This document shows positions 54,100 to 62,134 of a DNA stretch of 64,000 nucleotides, in pieces. Under the pieces are notes generated by a model. It was not told the origin of the DNA and ran no database searches. It saw nothing but the letters and a program-made list of their open reading frames with translations. The DNA comes from Alteromonas sp. KUL49 (GTDB lineage: Bacteria > Pseudomonadota > Gammaproteobacteria > Enterobacterales > Alteromonadaceae), in contig NZ_BJKL01000003.1 in assembly GCF_006538345.1 (NCBI RefSeq), positions 248,001-312,000 on the forward strand, given 5' to 3'. Every line of letters starts with the position of its first letter. Positions within the stretch are counted from its first letter, which is position 1. The position numbers were made by a program, and so were the translations under genes.

Positions 54100-54486
54100 A
54101 TGAAAGTGGGAGAGTTTGCGAAACAAGCGGGCGTAAGTGTGGAAACCGTGCGATATTATCATCGCGAAGGCTTGTTAAGCGTACCTGAATCTCTAGGCGC
54201 TTATCGACATTACACATCAAAGCATGTCGACAAAATTAGGTTTGTTCAAAACGCTAAGTCAGCGGGATTCTCTTTAGCAGATATCAAACAACTAGACCAA
54301 CTTGATGCGTTAAATGATAAAGCGACAATTAGGCAGATGTCAGAAGAAAAGATGCGATTACTCGAAGAAAAAATCCAAGAATTAGTCTTTGCTAAAACGT
54401 TTCTGACAGAGCTTGTAGACGCTTGCCGACAAAGTGATGAAGAACCTTGCCCCATACTGCAAACACTTAATGGTAAGCCAGCCTGA
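54100..54486 (+). CDS. MerR-family regulator resembling mercury MerR but lacking one Cys
   Basis: The ATG at 54100 follows GAGGTG; the longer TTG start at 54082 is unlikely. The product has 128 residues: a winged helix (VGEFAKQAGVSVETVRYYHREGLL), a coiled coil, then TELVDACRQSDEEPCPILQTLNG. The end aligns with mercury MerR ([23 protein letters not shown]), retaining equivalents of Cys117 and Cys126. The region of Cys82 (LDQLDALNDKATIRQ) has no Cys. With two ligands instead of three, the metal sensed may be different or the site altered. It is divergent from the Cu/Ag operon, whose promoter carries a mer-like dyad. Confidence 0.88.
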   Translation: MKVGEFAKQAGVSVETVRYYHREGLLSVPESLGAYRHYTSKHVDKIRFVQNAKSAGFSLADIKQLDQLDALNDKATIRQMSEEKMRLLEEKIQELVFAKTFLTELVDACRQSDEEPCPILQTLNGKPA

Positions 54487-54550
54487 AATTCGTTTTGAAT
54501 TGGCACTGACACATTAGGCGTAGAAGCACACTATAGATATGAGACAAAGA

Positions 54551-55090
54551 TCAAAATTCGTGCAGTTTGTCTATGGGTATTACTTTATTATCAGCCCAAA
54601 GCCCCCACCAGTTCGTTTCACGTCCAACGATTACCACGATCGCAAGTTTATTCATAAATGCCTTGCGCCAACTACGCAAATCCATTCTCGAAGGCAATGG
54701 ATTATCCTCTGGGTGCGTGTGCCACTCGCCTAAATAAATTAAATCCTTGTAAGTTTTTGCAGGGTTTTTCATATCAGCTAGATGATGCTCGCATCGTCTC
54801 ACAAACCTTGTGTTGGTAGCGTAGTCGTGACGACAGGGCTCAGTAACACTCAGCACTTCAATGCAAGGCGGATTGTCGACACTAACTTGCTCATCGCGTT
54901 CTGCCCGCATAACCCCCATAAGTATTCCGCCCTGCTCTTTACTTGTGGATTTTAGCTGTCGATACTGCTGCATCGTTGTAATCACATGAGATGGCACTAA
55001 TAAATATCGGCCATTGGGTAAGGTGAACATCAGATCGTGCATCAGCGCCGGCACACACTGCAGTTGTTTAATGGTTTGGGGTTTTGCCAC
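54551..55090 (-). CDS. cap3: Cap3: JAB/MPN isopeptidase of type II CBASS
   Basis: This 179-residue JAMM-type metalloprotease has a Glu in EQGGILMGVM and the full Zn motif HTHPEDNPLPSRMD (HxH-x7-S-x2-D). In type II CBASS, Cap3 cleaves the conjugate made by Cap2 between the cyclase C-terminus and its targets, limiting activation. It overlaps the 3' end of cap2 by 49 bp and is the last gene of the operon. All catalytic residues are present. Confidence 0.92.
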   Translation of the reverse strand: MAKPQTIKQLQCVPALMHDLMFTLPNGRYLLVPSHVITTMQQYRQLKSTSKEQGGILMGVMRAERDEQVSVDNPPCIEVLSVTEPCRHDYATNTRFVRRCEHHLADMKNPAKTYKDLIYLGEWHTHPEDNPLPSRMDLRSWRKAFMNKLAIVVIVGRETNWWGLWADNKVIPIDKLHEF

Positions 55091-56796
55091 TTTAGACGTT
55101 GCACACCTGCACCCACTCTATACTGACGCAACCTCGGCGCGTTTTTATCATGTATGTTGTCCAGCAGCGTATTGACAATAAGTGACGCACCGGCTAACGA
55201 CACACTTGTCGCGTAGGGCGTAAAAGACTGGCCACAACTCATGGCTAGTCGATTGTGTGTATCGTTGTCGTTGTTATGTTTGAAGACCGGAAACCGCTCT
55301 TTACCTTCAACGCGAAGACATTGTATGCAGCCGGCAGTGTTATCATCCAGTAAACACCTCACTGCCTCGCCATCAGCATCTATCCAGCCGTGCAAAAGCG
55401 TTGTTCCCTGTGACAGTGTTGATCGATGATAATCAGAAGAAAGCATGTTAGACAGTGGGATATTACCAACCGCATCAATGACAATATCGCAAAGGGTCAA
55501 TAGTCTCTTGCAATAGGCTTCATCCATTGGAGGCCACACCTCACATTTTAACGGCCAATAGACACTATTTTGTAGAAAGTGTTTAAGCGCGGACGATTTG
55601 GGCTCTCCTAAATACTGTGCATCAAGTACATGACGTCCTATATTTTCAGGTTTTAACCAATCCCCGTCACTGAAGATAAGCTCACCGCCCTCGCCTGTTC
55701 CCGCACCTAGTTTGATCAGTGTGCTTGCGATATACCCACCTAAGGTGCCGCAACCCACAAGGGCTATCTTTAAGCCTGCTAAGTCTTTGTTTAATGTATT
55801 TCGGCCAATCACAAAGCCAGGTGAGGCATTCAAAATCCCTATTCGTTCGAATGACGTGGCTTGTTGTGCCGAGAACATCGCAACAATATCTTTGAGCTTT
55901 CTGCCTTTTTGTCGTGACTTTTTAGCCGATTCACGGGCTCGTTGATCACGTTTTGCTATGGCGCGAATATCCCGCTTGAAAATCACTCTCACTGCAAAGT
56001 GGTGTGTTAAACCGCTATTGTTGTTGTAATTTATCAAGATCGTAATCTCATGGGTGCGAAGCGCCATGTTCGCTACTTTCTCCAGCAATAAAGCCACAAA
56101 ACTGCTGCCTTGTGATTGGCTCCACGCTATAAACGCCTGCCATGATTGTATCGGCCAAGACAACGGTTTGTCAGCGTTTGCTTGAATAGGCGCGTCTTTT
56201 AAGGTTAGCGTAACAACATTCTCAGCGGCGCCTTGGTTGTTTTGGGTGTAACCGCGTTTATGTGACCAGGCTTTGAACGTGACACTGTTTTCCCCTTCAT
56301 GGAGCAGTGTTTCTGAAGTTTCACTCTGGGTTACCGGTGACCACCTCTTGTACTGCGCTATGTATCGCGCTTGTTCATTTCCAATTAAATACGCATAACG
56401 GTCTGGTCGCCAATAGGCATCAAACTCATTGTTGAAATCTTCCAATGACAGCTCTGGCGACACCATGCGTTTGATGGTCAGGTTGATAAAACCAATGATA
56501 TCAGACGCGGCTTTTTCGGGTTGCTCAGCATCCAAATAGTACGCATTGTCATCGATGTAGCATAAAGCATTCCCATCCACGACATGGGTTTGTTTTACAC
56601 CCTCTATCTTAGGCTTACTTAAGATAGTGACTTTTGGCGCATGTAAAAAGGCTTCATCGGGTTCGTGAATAAGCAACGAAAACGCATGGCCTGATTCAGT
56701 CACGTCATAGCGATAGCCTAATGTGGGCGTGGAAACAGGCTCCACGCCGATATCCTTCATGGCTTGACAGAAACGAGCTAAGGTATCTGTCGCCAT
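55042..56796 (-). CDS. cap2: Cap2: E2-E1 fusion conjugating enzyme of type II CBASS
   Basis: This 584-residue protein has an N-terminal E2-like domain (about 1-150) with HVVDGNALCYID, where Cys79 is the probable E2 Cys. A linker domain follows, then a ThiF/E1 adenylation domain (about 335-580) with GCGTLGGYIASTLIKLG (nucleotide loop), SDGDWLKPENIGRH and a Cys in MSCGQSF as the probable E1 Cys (near 520). A CIQC pair may be part of a zinc site. Cap2 primes the cyclase by conjugating its C-terminal Gly to cellular targets. Its ATG shares a base with the stop of the cyclase gene. Confidence 0.93.
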   Translation of the reverse strand: MATDTLARFCQAMKDIGVEPVSTPTLGYRYDVTESGHAFSLLIHEPDEAFLHAPKVTILSKPKIEGVKQTHVVDGNALCYIDDNAYYLDAEQPEKAASDIIGFINLTIKRMVSPELSLEDFNNEFDAYWRPDRYAYLIGNEQARYIAQYKRWSPVTQSETSETLLHEGENSVTFKAWSHKRGYTQNNQGAAENVVTLTLKDAPIQANADKPLSWPIQSWQAFIAWSQSQGSSFVALLLEKVANMALRTHEITILINYNNNSGLTHHFAVRVIFKRDIRAIAKRDQRARESAKKSRQKGRKLKDIVAMFSAQQATSFERIGILNASPGFVIGRNTLNKDLAGLKIALVGCGTLGGYIASTLIKLGAGTGEGGELIFSDGDWLKPENIGRHVLDAQYLGEPKSSALKHFLQNSVYWPLKCEVWPPMDEAYCKRLLTLCDIVIDAVGNIPLSNMLSSDYHRSTLSQGTTLLHGWIDADGEAVRCLLDDNTAGCIQCLRVEGKERFPVFKHNNDNDTHNRLAMSCGQSFTPYATSVSLAGASLIVNTLLDNIHDKNAPRLRQYRVGAGVQRLKWQNPKPLNNCSVCRR

Positions 56797-57968
56797 TAAC
56801 CAGAGACGTGAGAACGCGCTGCAGAAGGCGTAATGGCTGGTGCCGCGACAACCGGCTTTTTGCGAATGGCTGCCGGCGTGGCTTTTTCCTTTACCCAGTC
56901 TTCACGGTTTGGCAAACGTTGCCCCAACAGTGCGATTAACGCATTCACCGCGGATTGTTTTGTGGATGATGCGCACACCGCTTGTGAGTAGCGCAGCGAC
57001 AACCCAGCTATTCGCGTCCTGATATCCTCTACATCAGCCTCGTCTTTGCAGCGCGACGGAAACATATTCTCGTTATCGTCGGTGGGATTGTTAATCTCGG
57101 CGGCGAAAATAGTCGGCAATGCTTGGGTTACCACCAAGAGCGCTTCACACTCACTGTCGGGCGTTTTAGCAAACTGTTCCAATGCTTTTACGGCGGCAAC
57201 CATCAGCATAATTGAAGAAGGCCCCCCTTCTTGCCACTCAAAATCACGCCATGCTTTGAGGTAGCGACAGACATTGCGTAAAAATGGATAACGTCGCGTC
57301 TGTGCGACAAACCAATCGTGTAACTGCTTGGGGTCTGATTGTTGCCACGGTGCATTGTCATCTAATAGTGCAAGGTACACTTGATTGGGATCCAGTCTTT
57401 GATAGGGAATGAGCTCATCTTTATAGGCAAAATTGAGGGCTGCTGATCGAGCTTCTGTCAGTTGTGCATATTTGTCATCAGGGATTGCATACACCGGGAC
57501 ATCGATATGGATTTGCTCGTCTATTTGTAGCCGAAAACACATCTTTTTCTCTGACAATGGCCAGCCCTGTTGTTGTGATAACGCGGTCAATGATTGACGT
57601 ACGAGTGTTATGAGTATCGACTTGTTCGCTGCAGGGTTACTTTCGACAAAAGTCATCGGAAAGTACACGCCGTCATCCAAATCGATTTGTTGATTGGGAT
57701 AACACGGGAGATTTTGGGTCTTATAAGCGTGACTGCCTTGAGTAAAAAATTTCGGGCTAAGGCTCTGAGCAAACGTCTCTTCAGATTTCCTACTGTCCGA
57801 TGCATTTTTGCGGTGTAAGGCAAAGTCATCGCGTAGTTTGTCTCGAATCGTCTTTCTGCACGCTAGCATGAATTTATCCGTTTCATCTGGCACATCGAGC
57901 CTATCTTTAAACGCTGGTTCGCTTTGATTATTCTTTAGCAACTTTTTAACGATGTATTTTTGGTTCAC
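56796..57968 (-). CDS. dncV: DncV-like CD-NTase (cyclic dinucleotide synthase) of CBASS
   Basis: This 390-residue protein is a close homologue of Vibrio cholerae DncV: TQGSHAYKT (Gly78-Ser79), IDLDDGVYFPM (Asp96, Asp98) and HIDVPVYAIP (Asp156) form the nucleotidyltransferase active site. WRDFEWQEGGPSSIMLM matches the DncV helical domain. By homology it makes 3',3'-cGAMP or a similar dinucleotide when phage infection is sensed. The C-terminus ends VSG, like DncV, providing the terminal Gly that Cap2 joins to targets. It starts 2 bp after capV ends. Confidence 0.95.
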   Translation of the reverse strand: MNQKYIVKKLLKNNQSEPAFKDRLDVPDETDKFMLACRKTIRDKLRDDFALHRKNASDSRKSEETFAQSLSPKFFTQGSHAYKTQNLPCYPNQQIDLDDGVYFPMTFVESNPAANKSILITLVRQSLTALSQQQGWPLSEKKMCFRLQIDEQIHIDVPVYAIPDDKYAQLTEARSAALNFAYKDELIPYQRLDPNQVYLALLDDNAPWQQSDPKQLHDWFVAQTRRYPFLRNVCRYLKAWRDFEWQEGGPSSIMLMVAAVKALEQFAKTPDSECEALLVVTQALPTIFAAEINNPTDDNENMFPSRCKDEADVEDIRTRIAGLSLRYSQAVCASSTKQSAVNALIALLGQRLPNREDWVKEKATPAAIRKKPVVAAPAITPSAARSHVSG

Positions 57969-57970
57969 GT

Positions 57971-59002
57971 TTACGCCTCTTCTGTCTTTTTTGGGCCATA
58001 ATAAAACGCTGGCCGTTTTGCTGTGTGGTTCATAAACCGTTCGAAATTCGGTGCATTGATTTGTTCCATCGCCACCTTATGTGCACTGGCCTGAAGTATT
58101 TCCATGGCTTGATCGCTTGCGTTATCTAGCGCCAAAATGCTGGCTTTTTTCTCTAAAGGCATTTCATCAATATTCAGCAGATTATCGCCATTCTCTAACA
58201 TCTTACCCGCTAAAAAATTGTGTAATGTCTCGGTGGTCGACATGGCTAAATCAATGATCCCTTCTCCCATTCCCCATGCCTTCCAGTAACCGCTATTATG
58301 CTTTTCAGAATGATCGCTTGTGCGCTTACTACCCATGGTACCGACTTGCATGACATACACGTCCGATAGCGAGCGTCCAAGGTAGTGTTGCGTTTCCATC
58401 AGGCCCATCAAAACGGGTGAATTGGCGGCGAGTCCGCCATCAACGAAACGCTCTTTTTCTATTTGATGGATAGGAAAATACGTCGGTGCGGCACTGGTGG
58501 CGAGCGCCACGTCAACGACCGATAATTTGTGATCGGTTCGCAAATATGGATGATGCGGGGTTTTAAACGCTCTGATTTGGCCATTGGTCAAGCTGATGGC
58601 AGGCACGAGTACATATTTATCCAACTCCCCTATAGTCGTTGCTTGAAACATGAGTTCCAAAACGTCTTTTAAGGGTTGCGATTTATAGAGCGGATGCAAC
58701 ATTCGCTCAACATTGCTAAACCAATTCATTTTCTTCGGAAAAATAGTGAGTCGGTGGGTCAACATTGTTTGCAAGATCTCACGTGCGGTCAGTCCTTTGG
58801 ACAACCCTAACGCAATGATCCCACCGATAGAGGTGCCACAGATCATGTCGAAGTGTTTTGCAATCGAATACTCTTCTGCTTCTGTTCCTGTCAGGCCTTT
58901 CTGCTCTGTTATGTAGGTTTCAAATTGCGCGAGCACAGAGGCGGTGAATACCCCACGAATGCCCCCGCCACTGAGCGACAATATGTTGAATTGCTGTTCC
59001 AT
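57971..59002 (-). CDS. capV: CapV: patatin-like phospholipase effector of CBASS
   Basis: This 343-residue patatin-family lipase has an oxyanion loop SGGGIRG (residues 11-17), nucleophile Ser58 in GTSIGG and the catalytic Asp188 in VDGG. On binding the cyclic dinucleotide, CapV degrades the inner membrane and kills the infected cell. It is the first gene of the four-gene operon capV-dncV-cap2-cap3, the same order as in V. cholerae. A LexA-like box lies 74 bp upstream of the start (59076-59091). Confidence 0.95.
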   Translation of the reverse strand: MEQQFNILSLSGGGIRGVFTASVLAQFETYITEQKGLTGTEAEEYSIAKHFDMICGTSIGGIIALGLSKGLTAREILQTMLTHRLTIFPKKMNWFSNVERMLHPLYKSQPLKDVLELMFQATTIGELDKYVLVPAISLTNGQIRAFKTPHHPYLRTDHKLSVVDVALATSAAPTYFPIHQIEKERFVDGGLAANSPVLMGLMETQHYLGRSLSDVYVMQVGTMGSKRTSDHSEKHNSGYWKAWGMGEGIIDLAMSTTETLHNFLAGKMLENGDNLLNIDEMPLEKKASILALDNASDQAMEILQASAHKVAMEQINAPNFERFMNHTAKRPAFYYGPKKTEEA

Positions 59003-59075
59003 CGTCTTTTCTTGCAGTTTATTTTAGCGCTAGAAAAAAGCATTGGGGGTGATTGACTGTTTTTCAACCCATCAA

Positions 59076-59091
59076 CTGAATATATTTACAG
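59076..59091. promoter_or_regulatory. LexA (SOS) box-like sequence upstream of the CBASS operon
   Basis: CTGAATATATTTACAG fits the gammaproteobacterial SOS box CTGT-N8-ACAG with one mismatch and the usual AT-rich core. It lies in the 153-bp gap between the KfrA-like gene and capV, where it could repress the CBASS promoter. Confidence 0.45.
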
Positions 59092-59155
59092 TATTTTGAT
59101 GAGCAGAGATTCTGTGTATGGATTAATTTTAATTGCTTTGGTGAATAATCACCGC

Positions 59156-60163
59156 TCACTGAGGTGCTGAAGTGCTAGTTGAGCGTGTTAATTTATCAAT
59201 CAGGTCTTGTTGGCTCTGGCACCTACCTTCCAGACGGCTTTTCTCGGTGCGTATCGCATCTATTTCTTTTATCATGTTGCTGTTGGCCTCCTCTAGTTTA
59301 GCGCATTGCTGTTTGAGGTGACTACACTCTGCTTGCAAGACAATATGCGCGCTGTTCAGCTCTTCAAGCGTGTTTTTCTGCAACTGATATTGTGCTTTAT
59401 TTGCGCTTTCTGACTTGATGCTCGCATCACGTTCACTGCGAACAACAGCCAATTCACTTTTTAGGGTGTCAATGTGGTGATGTGCGTCTGCTAACGCGGT
59501 TTGTTTTGCCGTTAATGCCTGTTGGGTTTTATGAGACACCTGGCGTAGCTGTGCGCACTCTTGTTCATGTTTCTCACTTTCTCGTTCGCGCTGCTGTGCC
59601 ATGGCCTCGCGGTAGTGAGACAGTGCCTGGCGCGCATCGTGATGCTTTTCCTCCAAAGAGCGGTTGTGCTGTTGCGCTGTGTCAAGTTGTTGCTCTAACG
59701 CACTGATTTGCTGATGATAAAGTTCAAGTTTCTGTTGTGACTTGTCATTTTTCGCACGCAGAGATTTATTTTCTTGCCGCAGCGCATCCGCGTCATCACG
59801 CTGTTCTTGATTCAATACCGTCAATGTGTCGATTTGTGCTTTGAGCTGTGCGATCTGTTCGTCTTTATCTTGTATACCCTGCTCAAACAGCACGGTCTTT
59901 TCGTCAAGTGTTGCATGGGCTTCTTTTGTCAAACGGGCAGCCACGTGGTGCAAAAGCTGTTGCAATTCGTCAGATAACAATACTTGCGCATGTGCTTCAT
60001 CTTGTGCGTCTTCCAAATGTTTCAAGTGCTTGTGAATGGTGCTTTTCGAGCCTGTATGGCCCAGCTCCGCGCGCACTGCATCAATGGAGACACGTTCACC
60101 ACGCGCCAGTAACGTTTGTTTGGCCTTTTCGACGTTGTGTAAAGTGATCCCGCTTCGTGCCAT
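59156..60163 (-). CDS. KfrA-like coiled-coil DNA-binding protein
   Basis: The ATG at 60163 (MARSGITLHNVEKAK) begins the recognisable KfrA N-terminal DNA-binding domain (about 1-110: VSIDAVRAELGHTGSKSTIHKHLKHLED); the frame extends further upstream but without homology. The remaining 220 residues form a continuous Gln/Glu/Lys-rich coiled coil. KfrA proteins of plasmids are autorepressors and segregation-linked nucleoid-like proteins. A palindrome (60176-60187) just upstream is a likely autoregulatory site. It lies between the CBASS operon and a divergent recombinase, suggesting it belongs to the mobile element core. Confidence 0.85.
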   Translation of the reverse strand: MARSGITLHNVEKAKQTLLARGERVSIDAVRAELGHTGSKSTIHKHLKHLEDAQDEAHAQVLLSDELQQLLHHVAARLTKEAHATLDEKTVLFEQGIQDKDEQIAQLKAQIDTLTVLNQEQRDDADALRQENKSLRAKNDKSQQKLELYHQQISALEQQLDTAQQHNRSLEEKHHDARQALSHYREAMAQQRERESEKHEQECAQLRQVSHKTQQALTAKQTALADAHHHIDTLKSELAVVRSERDASIKSESANKAQYQLQKNTLEELNSAHIVLQAECSHLKQQCAKLEEANSNMIKEIDAIRTEKSRLEGRCQSQQDLIDKLTRSTSTSAPQ

Positions 60164-60175
60164 TATTGCATACCG

Positions 60176-60187
60176 TATTACGTAATA
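60176..60187. promoter_or_regulatory. 12-bp palindrome before the KfrA-like gene
   Basis: TATTACGTAATA is a perfect palindrome 13 bp upstream of the KfrA-like start codon. It is a plausible autoregulatory operator in the region divergent from the recombinase gene. Confidence 0.45.
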
Positions 60188-60352
60188 TGTAAACAAAGTA
60201 TATTTACGAGGATTCAAAAGCGCAAACTTGAAGAAATAAGAGGCGTGATAATTCTGGGTTATGTTACCTTGACACCTCTACAGCTTTGATAAACTGTCAA
60301 AGTGATACATACTGTGTTATCGAACCGTAAAACGTCGTGAAAAATACAGCAC

Positions 60353-61315
60353 ATGCCTGGCTCAAAACGAAACGTACATGTACATTCCGTCGACGACTAT
60401 ATTCATGCGGCCACACGCGATAACACGCGGCGCACATACCAAGGCGCGGTTGAGCATTTTGAAGTGGATTGGGGCGGTGTGTTACCGACAACCAGTGATA
60501 CCCTGTGTCGGTATTTGTCCCATTATGCTTCTTTACTGTCCTTTAATACCTTAAAGACCAGACTGGCCGCTTTGTCCCAGTGGCATCAAAGCCAGGGGTT
60601 TGTCGATCCAACCAAAGCCGCACAGGTCAAAAAGGTGCTCAAAGGCATTCGCGCATTGCACCCTGCCCCAGTAAAAAAAGCACAGCCGCTGGCGATGTCC
60701 GTGTTACAGCGTATCGATAACCATCTGAACGAAGCATGTCGGAGCGATAAACGACCTATCGCTTTGCGAGCTGCACGAGATCGCGCATTAATATGGGTTG
60801 GGTTTTGGCGTGGATTTCGAAGTGACGAACTGACGCGTCTTACACTGCAGCACATTAATAAATCGTCTGACAATGCGTTGACCTTGTATCTCCCCCAATC
60901 CAAGGGTGACAGACTCAACACCGGCAGGCACGTCTCGTTACCGGAATTAAACGCGCTATGTCCTACGTCCGCGTTAAAGACATGGCAAGAGATGCTAAAT
61001 GAACAAGAAGGCCCTGTATTCAGAAAGATTGATCGTTGGGGTGCTGTAGCCGAGCATGCGCTCAATCCACGAAGTATTAGCCGGATCTTGAGACAACGCT
61101 TACAACAAGCTGGAATAAGAGACGCACAGATGTTTAGCAGTCACTCGCTTCGCCGAGGTTTTGCGCATTGGGCCGCGCAGCAACATTGGAGCTTGAGCGA
61201 TCTGATGACGTATGTTGGTTGGAAAGACACGCGAACCGCCATGGCGTACCTAGATTCGTTACATCCTACCTTCCAACAAGTTAACGCTCTGGCGTCGACT
61301 CATCTACATCGGTAG
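60353..61315 (+). CDS. Tyrosine recombinase, second in the window
   Basis: This 320-residue protein has a core-binding domain (about 10-90) and a catalytic domain (about 110-310). Catalytic residues are visible: Arg in FWRGFRSDEL, Lys in QSKGDR, HSLRR, a Trp in the VGWKD position usually occupied by His, and Tyr in AMAYLDS. The family integrates or excises mobile DNA. It is unlike the recombinase at 33953 in sequence and is not at an obvious boundary, so it may belong to a nested or neighbouring element. Its 3' end overlaps the convergent XRE gene by 35 bp. Confidence 0.9.
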   Translation: MPGSKRNVHVHSVDDYIHAATRDNTRRTYQGAVEHFEVDWGGVLPTTSDTLCRYLSHYASLLSFNTLKTRLAALSQWHQSQGFVDPTKAAQVKKVLKGIRALHPAPVKKAQPLAMSVLQRIDNHLNEACRSDKRPIALRAARDRALIWVGFWRGFRSDELTRLTLQHINKSSDNALTLYLPQSKGDRLNTGRHVSLPELNALCPTSALKTWQEMLNEQEGPVFRKIDRWGAVAEHALNPRSISRILRQRLQQAGIRDAQMFSSHSLRRGFAHWAAQQHWSLSDLMTYVGWKDTRTAMAYLDSLHPTFQQVNALASTHLHR

Positions 61316-61523
61316 CACCGGGTAAAAGCTCCTCTGGTGTAACACCAATTACCTGTGCAAGTTGAAATAAAAGCTCCACGGTGATATTCGTTTCTCCACG
61401 CTCAATACGTCCCATGTAACTTCTATCTATTTTTGCTTTTAACGCAAACGCCTCTTGTGATAATCCGACGGATTTGCGCGATGCGCGAATATTACGTCCC
61501 AGCGCAAGGGATAAGTGTGACAT
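61281..61523 (-). CDS. XRE-family HTH regulator
   Basis: This 80-residue protein is almost entirely a Cro/CI-type helix-turn-helix: GRNIRASRKSVGLSQEAFALKA, then YMGRIERGETNITVELLFQLA, with an acidic tail. Small regulators of this type control neighbouring restriction-modification, defence or mobile-element genes. It overlaps the recombinase gene tail-to-tail by 35 bp and is divergent from the 61628 gene 104 bp away, which it may repress. Confidence 0.88.
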   Translation of the reverse strand: MSHLSLALGRNIRASRKSVGLSQEAFALKAKIDRSYMGRIERGETNITVELLFQLAQVIGVTPEELLPGATDVDESTPER

Positions 61524-61627
61524 AAACCGACCTTTCTAAAAGTCAGTAATATCTCTACTTGCTGCCTAATAAACCACGGACTATAATCCGCATTTTTAAA
61601 ATTCCCTTTGCAGTAAAAAGGTAAGTT

Positions 61628-62134
61628 ATGCGTCAATTTACGCCCCACCCTGGCCTTATCCGGGCTATTACATCATTGAATACAAGTCGATTTCGCGTGA
61701 CCGAATTACGCGACCGTTACATGGCATTGTACCCTGACTCACAGAATAAAAATGATGTGAGACGCTGGGTACACAGTTTTATGCGTACCTTTGTTAAACA
61801 TGGGTTTTTAGTGGATGTCACACAAAAACAGGACAAGGCTGCGCATTATCAGGCGACGAAGAAATTGCACGATACTGTCAAACCTAATACAGAGACAAAG
61901 TCCTCTTTTCAAAACGATAAGGTTTCAAATCATACAGAAATCCAAAAACGTCTGAGTGCAAGACAGCACGATATTTTGATCAGTTTGGGCGCAACTGAAG
62001 AACTTGAAAGCTTGCGAAATGAATTTCCAGAGTTAGCACCGCGTATTGACCAACAACTGGTTACGTTTAAGGATCAAAATGTACGCACCTTAGGCAAGAT
62101 CAAAGCCCTTGAAGCTTTATTAGCACAACCATGA
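61628..62134 (+). CDS. Unrecognised protein with winged-helix-like N-terminus, coupled to a helicase
   Basis: I do not recognise this 168-residue family. Residues 1-75 look like a winged helix (ITSLNTSRFRVTELRDRYMALYP, then VRRWVHSFMRTFVKHGFLVDV), suggesting DNA binding. Residues 110-168 are a Leu/Glu-rich coiled coil that could mediate dimerisation or helicase contact. The stop overlaps the helicase start by 4 bp (ATGA), so the two are co-translated. A weak ribosome-binding site (AAGGTA) precedes the ATG. Confidence 0.75.
   Translation: MRQFTPHPGLIRAITSLNTSRFRVTELRDRYMALYPDSQNKNDVRRWVHSFMRTFVKHGFLVDVTQKQDKAAHYQATKKLHDTVKPNTETKSSFQNDKVSNHTEIQKRLSARQHDILISLGATEELESLRNEFPELAPRIDQQLVTFKDQNVRTLGKIKALEALLAQP

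Noticed and set aside
60269-60295. TTGACA ... TAAACT as the recombinase promoter
   Set aside because: The spacer is only 15 bp and the second box is a poor match. The promoter is not decided by the sequence.
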